The translations under genes and the position numbers were made by a program. The notes under the pieces were generated by a model that did not search any database, was not told the origin of the DNA, and saw nothing but the letters and a program-made list of their open reading frames with translations. A stretch of DNA of 64,000 bases, taken from positions 291,850,048 to 291,914,047 of the forward strand of contig JBOZIK010000001.1 in the NCBI GenBank assembly GCA_051453625.1. Reading direction: 5' to 3'. This document shows, piece after piece, positions 34,461 to 45,045 of the stretch. The stretch is from Welwitschia mirabilis (lineage: Eukaryota > Gnetophyta > Gnetopsida > Welwitschiales). Within the stretch, counting starts at the first letter, position 1. Each line of letters starts with the position of its first letter.

Positions 34461-35177
34461 GAAGTAACATAGAAGTTTTAGACTTAAGAGTGTTGACTAT
34501 CATGTGCTTTTATAATTCATTTTTCTCATTGCTATATGTAACTTGCTTCCATCTAAGATGCATCTTTCAATAATGCAAATGTCTCTATTCTTTAAGGAGC
34601 TTTATTTTAAGGAAATTAATATATAGCTTTTGGGAGAACTGAAATCAATAATTTCTATCATACTTTGTAATTTTAAGAAAATATTTCCTCTTAATTTCTT
34701 TAATATCATGATGCATTTACTTATTCATTTGGTAAGGAAGATTATGTTTTGTGGACCTCTGAAATATCAATGGACATATTCTATAGAAAGGTAATAAGCA
34801 AACTTTTTTTTAATCACAAATTTAGATTGTTAATAATTATGAAATAGCTATACATTTTTAACATATCTACCATTTAGGTTCTTAAAAGTTTTCAAAGGGT
34901 ATGTTAGAAATAAGAACAAATCATAGGGATGCATTTCAGAAGATTTCATTATAAAAGAAGCATTAAGTTTTTGCACTAATTATATGACAGATATTAAAAC
35001 ATTTGAAAATTAATTACAATGCAATGAAGTTATTGATAATAACTCTAGTGAATCATTTATACGTCTAAAAGAAATATCACTAGGTGTAGTGGATATAATT
35101 ATGTAAAGCGAAATAGAAATTGAAGAAGCATATAGATATGTGTTGTTTAATACCTTATGCATTAAATCATATTTAAT
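34461..35177 (+). pseudogene. CACTA: DUF4218 region with a probable intron
   Basis: Reads SVDYHVLL, LLPSKMHLSIMQMSLFFKEL, GELKSIISIILCNFKKIFPL, NFFNIMMHLLIHLVRKIM and FCGPLKYQWTYSIER up to 34790. This closely follows DUF4218 ('KSHDCHVLMQ', 'ERIFPPSFFD.MVHL..HL..E...GPV.YRWMYP.ER'). A gt at 34791 and ag at 34876-34877 bound a probable 87-bp intron; the frame then resumes as FLKVFKGYVRNKN and FCTNYMTD, the usual downstream block. A GTAAGT donor follows at 35178. DUF4218 always accompanies plant CACTA transposases; its biochemical role is not established. Confidence 0.83.
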
Positions 35178-35344
35178 GTAAGTCAATTAGAATTTCATTA
35201 TTTTATTAATATTATATACATTCTTAATTTTATATGTGTATAGTCAATGCCTATAAGAAATTTGTAGAGGCTTTTCATGAATGAGAAAGTCTTCATAGCT
35301 TTAAATGTATTAGAGATTTCTTTACTACTTAGCTTGAAGAACAT

Positions 35345-35391
35345 GTAATGTATAATATATTCAATATAAATTTATAAATGGCTATCTAATT

Positions 35392-35470
<79 letters not shown>

Positions 35471-35498
35471 TTGTGTATGTGTGTGTGTATGTGTGTGT

Positions 35499-35547
<49 letters not shown>

Positions 35548-35557
35548 GATGTTTTAG
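35345..35557 (+). other. Probable intron of the CACTA transposase gene
   Basis: A gt at 35345 and a tgttttag acceptor ending at 35557 bound a segment that contains the (GT)n tract and separates DUF4218 from DUF4216 coding. Splice sites are inferred from frame continuity only. Confidence 0.4.
35397..35544. repeat. (GT)n microsatellite, about 148 bp
   Basis: An almost pure GT run, interrupted by tat and ttt variants around 35467-35506. It is the longest simple repeat in the window. The apparent Cys-Val reading frame through it is a composition artefact. Confidence 0.95.
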
Positions 35558-35599
35558 ATTTACATGTTAACAGAAAAAGGCATGCTTAATAGAGAACAA

Positions 35600-36247
35600 G
35601 AAAAACGTAAAATGGTTGTCACATCCTCCAAGTAGACATGCACTAAGTACAAGGTATACTTGATTAATGGTTATAGAGTTTACATAAAGAAGAGAGATGA
35701 AGAGGTGACATGTCAAAATAGTGGAGTTTTTATAAAGGACAATAATCCTATGAATAATGATGTAAAATATTATTATATCTTGAAAGATATAGTCATATTA
35801 GATTATAGTTCTATATTAAACATTATGGTATTTAAATATAAATGGTTATATATTCTTCAATAAGCTAACATCAAGAAGGATGAATATGATTTTACCCTTT
35901 TTAAAACAAGNNNNNNNNNNGTAAATACAACAAGGATGATCATGAACAAGATAAACCATTCATATTAGCTACTCAGGCATCATAGGTTTTTTATGTAAGG
36001 GACATTGAGGATCCTTTATGGAGTATTGTAGCATCATTTAATCCAAGACATATTTATGATGAGAGTAAAAATGAAGCATTCTCTAAAGTAGAAGAAGATA
36101 GAGAGGATAATTTGACATTCTTATACCATAATTACCTCCTTGATAAAGAGGAAGATGTTGAAATTAAAAACATGAAGTGGAAATGTATAGATTTAAATGT
36201 CACTATCATTAATGCTTTAAATTTACAAGCTCGAGCTTGTTTATAGT
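35600..36247 (+). pseudogene. CACTA: DUF4216 region and C-terminus
   Basis: From about 35600: TKYKVYLINGYRVYIKKRD, TCQNSGVFIKDN, KYYYILKDIVILDYSSI and VFKYKWLY, matching DUF4216 ('INGFRF.TK.RE....QNSGV.V', 'YG...DI.ELDY', 'LFKC.W'). After a 10-N run (35911-35920), DKPFILATQAS is followed by VFYVRDIEDPLWSIVAS, the block 'PFILA.QA.QVFYV.D' that ends these proteins; the intervening Gln is now a TAG. The frame then runs through an acidic tail to a stop at about 36247. In-frame decay is modest compared with the transposase core. Confidence 0.85.
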
Positions 36248-37139
36248 ATGCATGTTATAAGAGAGTATACATTTATCTATACTTAGAGTATTAAATAATT
36301 AATATAAAATTAATATCTATTTCATATTATGATATTTTAAGTGAATAACATTGGGGGCTATGTTATTGAAAGAGAAGAGGATGTTAGGGGTGGTGCATAA
36401 TCATCTTTGTTTTTATCTACTAGAGGTATGTTGAGCAAGTTGCTAATTTTTTTTACATCATTTTTTTCATTTTTTACATTAATTTGTAGAATTAAGAGTT
36501 ATGGAAACTTAAGTTATAATTGAGAATACAAGTTATCAATTAAAATTATACTAAACAATTTCGAAAACCATTATCATGGTGTTGATATTTTTAAATAATC
36601 AGTACTTTCTAGTCTTAATTATTTTAATTTTAGTAATTAATATTACCTAATTATCATAGATTTATTTTTCTTTCACCTATCTTCTAAGTACAAACATATC
36701 CTTTGCATATGTTAAGGGATAAAAACCTTCTTATGGGTGAAAAGAGGTTGCAGTTTTTAAATTGAATTCACTCACATATGTAAGATTTCTAGTAATATCT
36801 TATATTTAACATTTTTAAATTAACAAGGTATTAAAAAAAAAAAAGGAGGAAGAATATGGGCATAGAACCTTTTAATAGTAAAGGATTTTTCAATAAGCAT
36901 ATTGTTTTTTTTACTATGTTTTACATGTACATGTATCAAAATTAAGTTTCATATAGGAATGTCATTCAATCATAAATAGCGCTTTCTCTACAGGTATTGA
37001 TAATGTTAATAATTCTCCATGACAAGAGCAAAGAATATCTAATAGTGTTATAGGTAAAAGTAGATAGATATTTAAGAGTAATTACTCCATTACCCTTTTT
37101 TTTCATTTTGTTAATTACATATTTTGTAATGTATATAAG
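36248..37139. other. AT-rich spacer between the two CACTA genes
   Basis: No coding recognised. It lies between the end of the TNP2-like gene and the TNPA-like gene, where CACTA elements have introns or intergenic sequence. Confidence 0.5.
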
Positions 37140-38015
37140 AAGGTGGTGCTAGCTCCAAATTTTCAAAAAGAGAAAAAGAAAAATGCCTTGATCTAGCTAA
37201 AATTGGGCCTAATGAGAAGATACAACTAAGATGGAATGAAAAAGGCCAAGCAGTTGATCCAAATAGAGAAAAATTTTCATCCTACCTAGAAAAATAGTAA
37301 TAGATAATAGAATTGCATCAAAATATTATAAAAATTGGAGAACACTACTTGAGCATTTTAAAAATGATTTATGGAAGATGATCAAGTAAGTTAATATTCA
37401 TTAATTTTTTCACACACACACTTAACGTGTGATTATTATATTTCATTTTAACACATGTCAAATATATAGCAAAAATTTGAAGTGTCTAAAGAGAATAAGA
37501 ACTTTGTATTCAAAAATATGGGTAGATAATTACATGAACAAAAAAATAAAGTGGCAAGGTACTTTTATAATGCTTACGATAATGATGTAGATAGGCTTGC
37601 ACATGTTTCTAAGGGGTTTCAACCACAATAATGGTAATGGATGGTAGCATACTTTAGTTAAAATGAATGACATGCATGTAAGATGCATTTTAAGAGTCTT
37701 AACATAGAATGCATTCTAAAATAATTATGAAGAACTTTTTAACATTCAATTTTTCTATATGTTAATAGAATTAAGACAAAGAAATAAACAATGCAAGAGC
37801 CAACAAGTTTTACATCATATTAGTGGATGAAAACCTATGGAATAAATAGAAGATGATATGGTATAAAGAGTTAAATTAATAAGAACAAATGTTTGTTCAA
37901 TGTGTTGTTTCTAATATTATAAATATTAATTATTACAGAGAGTTGAAATAGGTGATCTATCAGCAATAATAGATTGTATGAATGTATGGAAAAAGGCATA
38001 CATTAGGCCGGATCG
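37140..38015 (+). pseudogene. CACTA: TNPA-like protein, Transposase_24 domain
   Basis: GPNEKIQLRWNEKGQAVDPN with REKFSSYLEK (37205-37290) matches the 'I.WN..GQP.G.....F..FLG' start of the Transposase_24 (Ptta/En/Spm) domain. Next come YYKNWR-type codons, a GTAAGT donor at about 37386, and from 37470 KFEVSKENKNFVFKNMGR and ARYFYNAYDNDVDRLAHV. KNKQCKSQQVLHHISGxKP (37770-37830) corresponds to the 'N..NR......H..GSKSFA' block. TNPA-type proteins bind subterminal repeats of the transposon and bring the ends together. Several stops; nonfunctional. Confidence 0.78.
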
Positions 38016-38149
38016 NNNNNNNNNNNNNNNNNNNNNNNNNNNNNNNNNNNNNNNNNNNNNNNNNNNNNNNNNNNNNNNNNNNNNNNNNNNNNNNNNNNNN
38101 NNNNNNNNNNNNNNNNNNNNNNNNNNNNNNNNNNNNNNNNNNNNNNNNN
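38016..38149. other. Assembly gap, 134 N, between two copies of a TNPA segment
   Basis: Sequence 37690-38015 just before the gap and 38150-38470 just after it align along their full length with many substitutions. Confidence 0.95.
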
Positions 38150-38470
38150 TAAGAGTTTTAATATGGAATGCATTCTAAAATAATTATAAAAATCTTTTTA
38201 AAATTTGATTTTTCTATATCTTAATAGGAATTAAGATAAAAAACAAATGATGTAAGAGACAACAAGTTTTACATCATATCAATGGATAAAAACCTATGAA
38301 AAAAATAGAAGATGATATGGTGATAAAGTATTAAATTAACAAGAATAAATGTTTTTGTAATGTGTTATTTCAAATGTTACAAATACTGAGATATGTGATT
38401 TATAGCAAAAATAGATGATGTCAATGTATAGAAAAAGACATACATTAGGCCAGATGGATCAATAGCTATA
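38150..38470 (+). repeat. Second copy of the TNPA segment 37690-38015
   Basis: Shared anchors: taagagt.ttaa.at.gaatg with cattctaaaataattat, caacaagttttacatcatat, 'gaagatgatatggt' and 'catacattaggcc.gat'. By eye about 80-85 percent identical, so not a simple contig overlap: either a tandem duplication in the element, two related elements joined across the gap, or diverged haplotypes. Confidence 0.7.
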
Positions 38471-38529
38471 CCAGAAGATATTAAAATTACTATACATATT
38501 AATTACTTAATTTATAATATTTTAAACAT

Positions 38530-38853
38530 AAATTATTTGATTAACATATGTATCTTTTAATAGAGAAGAAAGTAAACAAAGTTATTGAAGAGAACCCAAG
38601 TAGCATGTCAACTACTAGAGGTGATTGCATTGCATGTGTGCTACATCCTAGTTGTTCTATGAGAGTTCGAGCTATTAGTGATTCTGTAATAATTAAAAGT
38701 TTCTTTCCAAAGGAAAAGTATTTTATGAGCTCATCTCAAGTTATTCATAATTTAAATGAACTTAAAAATAAAAATGAAGAACTTAAAAGAAATCAGCAAG
38801 AGATAGAAAAAATTTCAAAAATTATGATATGTTACAATAAGCACATCCCATGA
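38530..38853 (+). pseudogene. CACTA: TNPA-like C-terminal part with coiled coil
   Basis: An open run of 101 codons. EEKVNKVIEENPSSMSTTRG and DCIACVLHPSCSMRVRAIS fall where TNPA-like proteins have a 'D.L..ALG...PGRVRG.G' motif; here GRVRG has become SMRVRA. The last 35 residues, LNELKNKNEELKRNQQEIEK, form an evident heptad-like coiled coil, typical of the dimerising part of these proteins. It ends at a TGA at 38851-38853. The internal motif is recognisable but altered. Confidence 0.7.
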
Positions 38854-39289
38854 TAAGAATGCAACTTCATTTTCTATTATGTCAATATAATTTTCATCAT
38901 AAGTTAACATAATTTTTAAATTATAGAATGGAATTAGATTATACACATTTTAATCTAAGAATGTAAATTCTCCCATGCCACAAAACAATATCACAATGAA
39001 GGTAATGGATGAATACATATTCTATACCTAGTTTAGTAAATTAAAATAAATAAATTTATTTATATCTTTTATCTTTTTCTAGTTAAATGAAGGTGAACCA
39101 TTTGGAAGTAAAATTGGGGAATAGGAATTAATTATAATATTATTACTAAATACATAACTTGATAATTAAAAACATTTGAGTGTATGATGTCTTATTTAAG
39201 TAATAATTTAAGTTATTCATTGCATTACTAAAATATTTATTCTTTTTCCAAGATGACATTATGTAATCTTGTCAATTGCTGAATATGTA

Positions 39290-39860
39290 CAACAAAGTTA
39301 TAGCAAAAGGAATAATTATGAAAAGGGAATCAAAATTTATTCTTAATAATAAAATATTAAAATAAGGATTTCTTGTAGTATCTATCAAAGTAGTGAAAAT
39401 TCTAAGATCATCATTAATAGTAAGAACAAAGGATATGATCACATTGAAGGAGGCAAAAAGAGAGGTTATTACATGGCCTTTATAATATGTTAAGAAGGTA
39501 AGTAAACATCAATTTATTTTTAATAACTTCAATAGCATCCAAGTTTCATATATTTTTAATCATATGTAGGTTATGGATGAAACAATAAAAGTAACATCAT
39601 TATCATTAAATAAAGAATGCATTCTAAAGGGTGGTTAATACAATGCTGTAGCTATTATAAGAATACTTTTAGATAATCCTACATCATTGGTTTATCATGC
39701 ATTACTTGGAAATGATTCTTACGAAGTTAAATTGAAACTGATTGTAATTTCTAACACTGAGTTATTCTGCAAGACAAGTTTCATCATAACTCTTGCTAAT
39801 GTGGGGGTTAATGGCATTACATCTTCTCCTAAAAAATATATTATAGTAATTTAATCTTTT
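39290..39860 (+). pseudogene. CACTA: two tandem C-terminal TNPA repeats (DUF8039-like)
   Basis: Unit 1, about 39375-39495, reads VVSIKVVKILRSSLIVRT with ITLKEAKREVITWPL. Unit 2, 39585-39855, reads VTSLSLNKECILKGG, YNAVAIIRILLDNPTS, VYHALLGNDSYEVKLKLIVI, ANVGVNGITSSPKKYI. Both follow the pattern of the C-terminal repeat of plant TNPA-like proteins: a 'H...LG.....V.V..V' strand pair, then 'TL.DA.G..I.WPK..'. WPK is WPL in unit 1 and SPK in unit 2. Family naming is from memory of the pattern; the repeat relation is visible. Confidence 0.5.
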
Positions 39861-40427
39861 ATGTGATAACATACTCTTTATTAAGCATTTGTAAACTCTT
39901 GATACGATGCAACACTTCTATCTTGAATAATCATTCAATGTGAAGATTGATCTAGTTTTTAGAATTGCATAAATTTTCTTTACAAATGCATCTATTAAAT
40001 AACATTTATCAAAGAAGTTTTAAAGTATTTAATTAGGAAATACTATGTCATTGATGATATAGATCGATCATAACATGATTACATGCATAAGAATCTTATA
40101 TTAAAAGTATGATTTATATATGCATTTGTTTTTATAGTCCTGATAGTCTTATATTTGTTCTTAAGTGGAACAATGTATGCTCTCTCTATGTTAATTTTCT
40201 TCCAATGTTTGCAATATTTTTAAACTACATATTTATCTTTACTACCTTCTTACACATCTACTATCAATTTGTAACAATTTTTGTATAGTTAGTATAAGAT
40301 TAATACAATACCATTATTTTTGATATGATAGTTTGAAGTACTAGATGGCATTGATATCTTAGTCTTGCCTATGTTCTATCATATAATGTGTTTCATCTCT
40401 TATTACAATAACTTTTGGAGTTAGGAT
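39861..40427. other. Unassigned sequence between CACTA and the short LTR element
   Basis: No CACTA 3' terminal repeat recognised and nothing else assignable. Confidence 0.4.
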
Positions 40428-40832
40428 TGTTGGAAATATTTATTTATATTTAAACAAAAATTGTAATAGTTGTATGGATGGCATGAAATTGAATAGTGCA
40501 TCTATTCAACTAATTGAAATACATATTGGAAATGATCCCTAATTAAAGGGATTAAGTGAGATTATTAAGCTGATTAGTTACATGATCTCTCATTTTGTAG
40601 ATCAAGAGAAAATATAAGGGGATATATTTATAAATCATCATATATAAGTTTGATTAGGAATCAATCAAGAAATATGCCCAACCATTTACTCTAGCATAGC
40701 TTAGGGTTGGGACATTTTATTATTTCAAAATTGATTCTTGTCTTATTTTTTATGATGTAATTTATTGATTACCTAGTTCTCTAATTTCCTTCATGTTTTT
40801 GCAATTCATTCAAGATTGTTCTAAAATCTTCA
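40428..40832 (+). repeat. Left LTR of the short element
   Basis: 405 bp, aligned base for base with 42623-43027 with scattered substitutions. Confidence 0.9.
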
Positions 40833-40834
40833 AA

Positions 40835-40846
40835 TGGTATTAGAGC
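40835..40846 (+). other. Primer-binding site, tRNA-iMet
   Basis: Reads tggtattagagc, one C-to-T change from TGGTATCAGAGC, two bases after the LTR. Confidence 0.85.
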
Positions 40847-42610
40847 ATAATCTAGGAGAACCTCTTAAAAGAAAAAGCAGAGAAAAATGCTTCTGAGAAG
40901 AAACCTTGGGAAAAGTTTGGGAAGAAAAAAGATGCTTATTTGGTCTAGGCTTTGAAATCCTCAAGATAAATAAGGATGATATTCTTGTCCATTTAAAACC
41001 TGTTGCTTCTTTGTAGATTCAAAAGAGAAGAATCCAGAAGAAGCAGAGGCAAAATCATTCTTTGACCATCAGTGCTATATTCAATGTTCCCTCCCTACAT
41101 TTTATCACCTCTATTTCCTATGGAGAAATCATAACCAAATAATTTTCACTAGGAAAACCAGTCGATGATCAATTAATTAATCCATTTGAATGGTAAAATT
41201 TGGAGAAGGAGAGGACCCAGAGATGTCTATAAATCTTAAGAGCGCAAACACTGATGGATATTTTAGGGAGCATTTCAGAGATGTATTCCTTGTGAAAGGA
41301 AAGGGTTTGATATTCTCAAAGATTAGAAAATATGTGGAGATTATGATCGCTAGTATATCTGCGAAAGATGAACTTCTTTTGAAGGCAAAGAGTACAAATC
41401 ACTCTAAGTCCACTGGTGAGATCTGCTAGAGTTTCATAAGAAAAAGTTTAAATCTTCTTTCTTATTATTTTTTGGTCCTTTAAATCTTTATTCTATTCTA
41501 GATTCTGATCTTTAAGAATATTTGGATTTTTTTTTAATGATTTAAATGCAAATTAAAAAACTTGGAGTTGAATAGCTATAACATGTAACTATACAGATTT
41601 CAAATGGAGACTGTTTATGGATATGAGGGTTGCATAGTTGATTTGCTTCTATTGCATTACCAAAAGCTTAATCCTAATGCTAGTGCTAACCTCGAGTATC
41701 ATGTTTAGAATTTCAACTTTTAAAATTCCTCCAGAATCCTCGATCTTGAGTTGAAATCTGACGAGACAGAAAATGGCTTCTATGAGACTGAGTCCTAGTT
41801 CAATTTTCTGAAAAATTCATAGGCATTTGCAAATGATTTAGATCATCATAGTTTTGTCATTAGACCTCTTGCCTCTAAGTTATTAGAGTGATATAGATTT
41901 ATAGATGTCATTTGAGAAAAATTCGCTGATCTTTGTATCTTTGAAAGGAGTGCGGATCATCAGATCTTTGCATACAACGATTCAAACGGGGCTTTTTCTC
42001 AAAACCCTAAAGGTTTTTCTTTAATTGTAAAATATGTTTGTAGGTGAAGAACCACTAGAGGGAATCAACGTTATTAGTTATCAGTCATAATCAAAGATCC
42101 TTTCTTTTTAGATAGCCAGACACACACTAATAAATACTCAGCTGGTTTGATCTGTATGATGTAGGCAGTGGGGGCCATGAGGAAGGAGAATGCAATCTGG
42201 TTTTAATCATTAAATGGATGTTAATTTTTTTAAATTATTTGCAAGTTTGATCCGAATAATGTTTTTGCTCTTTAGAATTATGTTAAGTTTCTTGAAATGT
42301 GAATACATGAAAGGGAAGAAGTATTAAAATGAGAGAGTAAATAACTATCTTTTTTATAGGTATCCTTATTTTCTAAAAGCATTTACTTCCCCTTTATTTT
42401 TATTAATTTTTTATTTGTTATACACCAATTTCACCTCATTATTTTATGGATATATGCTTGCCTTAGTGGGTTTTATGTTTGGCTTAATGCCTTGGAATGG
42501 ATTCCCTAATAACTCTTAGTGAGTTTAATGTTTCAATGGGTTATGTGAAAGTGGTAAAATTAAATCTTAATTTGTAATGTTAGCCCTTCACAATCATTAG
42601 GGGCATAACA
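40847..42610 (+). other. Interior of the short LTR element, no pol
   Basis: Less AT-rich than neighbours in places. It contains a 79-codon open frame (41190-41429, from MVKFGEGEDPEMSINL to KSTNHSKSTGEIC) and a 148-codon frame from the ATG at 41604 to 42047 that is broken by six internal stops (TAG, TAA, TAG, TAG, TGA, TGA). I recognise neither. Given base composition the second frame is not significantly open. Captured host sequence is possible, since such elements often carry it, but is not shown. Confidence 0.4.
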
Positions 42611-42622
42611 TTAAGAGGGGCT
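42611..42622 (+). other. Polypurine tract of the short element
   Basis: ttaagaggggct directly before TGTTGG of the right LTR. Confidence 0.8.
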
Positions 42623-43027
42623 TGTTGGAAATATTTATTTATATTTAAACAAAAATTATAATAGTTTTATGGATGGCATAAAATTGATTAGTGCATTTAT
42701 TCAATTAATTGAAATACATATTGGGAATGATTCCTAATTAAAGGGATTAAGTGAGATTATTGAGATGATTAGTTGCATGATCTCTCATTTTGTGGATCAA
42801 GAGAGAATATGAGGGGATATATTTAGAAGGCATCATGTATAAATTTAATTGGTAATAAATCAAGAAATATGTCCAACCATTTGCCCTAGCAAGGCTTGGG
42901 ATTGGGACCTTTTCTTATTTCACAATTGATTCTTATCTTATTTTTTATGATGTAATTTGTTGGTTACCAAGTTCTCTAATGTCCTCCATGTTTCTATAAT
43001 GCATTCAAGGTTTTTCTGAAATCTTCA
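42623..43027 (+). repeat. Right LTR of the short element
   Basis: 405 bp partner of 40428-40832; ends gaaatcttca. Confidence 0.9.
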
Positions 43028-43074
43028 CTAATTGGAACATATGAAGTACTTCCATTTTAAAATAATCTAAGCTT

Positions 43075-43450
43075 CTAATTTAGATAAACCAATTTGAAAA
43101 TCTCAAGATGAACCAAGGAGAAAGTGTTCATGATTACTTTACTAGATTTTCAAACATTGTAAATGCAATACATGGCATTGGAAAGATGTTCCTAGAGCAA
43201 ATGTAATTCAAAAGTTTGTTAGATTACTAACCCTTGATTACAGGCTAAAGACCATAGATATAGAAGAATCTAGAGATTTTAACACAATGAAGGTAAAAGA
43301 GTTATAGACTAATCTTACAACATATGAAATGAATCTATTACAAGATGAATCTTTGAAGGAAAAACCTATTGCACTTAAGGCAAGCCAAAATACAAATTAG
43401 AGATCAAAAGAAAAGATAAAGAAAGATGATGAAGAAGATAACTTTGATGA
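43075..43450 (+). pseudogene. Copia gag fragment
   Basis: On the plus strand it reads FENLKMNQGESVHDYFTRFS with IVNAIHGIGKM, then (after shifts) LDYRLKTIDIEESRDFNTMK, YEMNLLQDESL, KEKPIALKASQNTN. This is the UBN2-type gag region of plant copia elements ('F..L.M...ESV.EYF.R...I.N.L...G', 'LP..F......IEE..D...L...EL...L..YE'). It corresponds to the part of gag hidden by the gap in the copia element at 11650, but lies on the opposite strand and belongs to another copy. No protease or integrase follows. Confidence 0.78.
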
Positions 43451-44270
43451 TTAAGATGATAAACTAGCCTTCTATCACATCCAGACTTTTAAAGATCCAA
43501 AGACTTAGTTTAAAAATTTAATTAAAATAATTTTATTATTATAGAATCCTCAAGCTAATATAGATATTGTGTTATTAAGATGACATTATATTATGGAAAA
43601 TTCCGTACTTTTGAGTCCTTCATTTTATAAAAGACATGACATTACTTATTGTAATTCTCAACAAGAATGATCTGTAGTGGTTGCATTAATATTATTTTCC
43701 TTGTGTGATTATTGTACCTTTTCTTGATTTTGGCATGAAAAAATATTATTATGTGATGACTTATTTTGAATCTTTATTTCAAAAATTGCATGTCGTAGAA
43801 TAAAGAGCATTCATATTTATTATAATAAATTATTAGGTACCCAGTGGTCAAGCAAGTAATGAAGAGACATTATGAAACCCCCATCACCTCCATCTCATGA
43901 TGTTGTCTCTTTATATTCTTGAGTCTTCTCATAATCCCCACATCCTTATATTATAAATAAGACTTCCCTCTCCTTGTAGTTTGCATATCTTCAAGAAAGT
44001 CCTTGTTATTAAATCTTAACAATTTCACCTTGGAGCTTTGAAATCTTGAAAGAGCCTTAAGTCTTCAAATACTTCAACAAAATATGGATATGGTTCCATT
44101 TCATTCCTGCATTCTTGTTTGGTCCTATTCTTGTATGCATCTTGTATGCATTTCTATTTTTGTTCATTTTCTTGCAAATAATGTAAAGTTTTTAGATGTT
44201 TATAATATTGGTAGTTGATAAACTGCATTCTTGGTTACAAATCCTAGTTTCTACTATCTTCTCTTGAAAA
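43451..44270. other. Unassigned; TATA-like promoter-looking stretch near 43.95 kb
   Basis: 43900-44040 contains atattataaataagac followed by C/T-rich sequence, as at the U3/R junction of plant LTRs, but no paired repeat was found in the window. Confidence 0.3.
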
Positions 44271-44345
44271 ATATTCATGAAATTTATTCCAAGTTATTCT
44301 TTTTGAGAATATACATTTTATTGATATATCTCGCTTGAGCTTTCT
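44271..44345. repeat. 75-bp segment repeated identically at 44971-45045
   Basis: Both copies start atattcatgaaatttattcc and are identical over 75 bp. The second ends exactly at the 100-N gap, while the first continues into unique sequence. This looks like unresolved assembly overlap or a collapsed repeat. Confidence 0.85.
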
Positions 44346-44389
44346 TAGATATCTTAAACTTTTGTAATCCTATGGAAATGAGCTTTCCC

Positions 44390-44576
44390 CATATTGCTGA
44401 ATGAGGTAATGGAATTGATGGATTGATTGAACCACAGATCGCCAAATGAGGAAATTGGCTTCACAGATCACTGAATGAGGTAGTGGAATAAGAGAATATA
44501 TGAAATGTGATGAGAAATCCACAGATTACTGAGAGAGGCAGTGGACCTCATAGATTGCCAAATGAGGTAGTGGTGG
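44390..44576. repeat. Minisatellite-like repeat of (cacagat)...aatgaggtagtgg
   Basis: Five imperfect units of about 22-25 bp: tgctgaatgaggtaatgg, cacagatcgccaaatgagg, cacagatcactgaatgaggt, cacagattactgagagaggc and catagattgccaaatgaggt. Units 1-2, 3-4 are separated by variable spacers. Confidence 0.8.
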
Positions 44577-44970
44577 AAATTGATATATATATATATATGT
44601 GATGAAACATTTATTAAAAAACCAATTATTTCTTATTTCATTTTCATAAGATTGTCATTTGAAATTCTTGACATGTTTTTCATTTCTTGGAAATTCTTGA
44701 TTCTTACCTTATCAAATCGTAAGACTTAGAATCTTTTAATCTTTAACTTGCCTTGCCTAGACCATCTAGGATCTATGAAATTTTCACGATTCTTACTCCA
44801 TATTTCTTGTGAATAGGTGGTAAAACATAAGCTTGAATTCCAAGGAGGGCATAGAGAAATAGAAATTATTATTTTAGTTTATTTTGAAAAATCTATCTTG
44901 GAGTGGAGCTTGTGGTTCTTTGTAAATGTTGAAATTTTAATGATGTAATTATTATTGATATATTCATGAA
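44577..44970. other. Unassigned, with a short (AT)n run
   Basis: gatatatatatatatatgtg at about 44582-44600, otherwise no feature. Confidence 0.5.
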
Positions 44971-45045
44971 ATATTCATGAAATTTATTCCAAGTTATTCT
45001 TTTTGAGAATATACATTTTATTGATATATCTCGCTTGAGCTTTCT

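Larger units (their letters stand above)
32370..39860 (+). mobile_element. Degenerate CACTA (En/Spm-type) DNA transposon, coding part
   Basis: Plant CACTA modules occur in order on the plus strand: transposase-associated N-terminal domain, TNP2-type transposase (Transposase_21), DUF4218, DUF4216, then a separate TNPA-like gene with a Transposase_24 (Ptta/En-Spm) domain, coiled coil and C-terminal repeats. All are interrupted by stops. The terminal inverted repeats (CACTA...) and 3-bp target duplications were not found, so outer limits are unknown. Two N runs (35911-35920 and 38016-38149) lie inside. Confidence 0.85.
40428..43027 (+). mobile_element. Short non-autonomous LTR retrotransposon
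   Basis: 2.6 kb with two direct LTRs of 405 bp each (40428-40832 and 42623-43027). LTRs start TGTTGGAAAT and end CTTCA. A tRNA-iMet primer-binding site with one transition follows the left LTR and a purine tract precedes the right LTR. The 1.79-kb interior has no gag, protease, RT or integrase that I can recognise, so it must have depended on another element's proteins (TRIM/LARD-like class). The flanking 5-mers (aggat and ctaat) do not match, so no target duplication is visible. LTRs are about 90 percent identical by eye, younger than the copia and gypsy elements here. Confidence 0.87.

Noticed and set aside
35395-35589. 64-codon open frame of alternating Cys and Val
   Set aside because: It is only the translation of the GT microsatellite.
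41604-42047. 148-codon frame in the short LTR element as a captured gene
   Set aside because: Six internal stops is not clearly fewer than expected for this base composition, and no family is recognised.
40423-43032. Target-site duplication of the short LTR element
   Set aside because: Flanking pentamers aggat and ctaat do not match.
44390-44576. CRISPR-like regular repeat
   Set aside because: Units are imperfect with irregular spacing and lie in plant transposon sequence.
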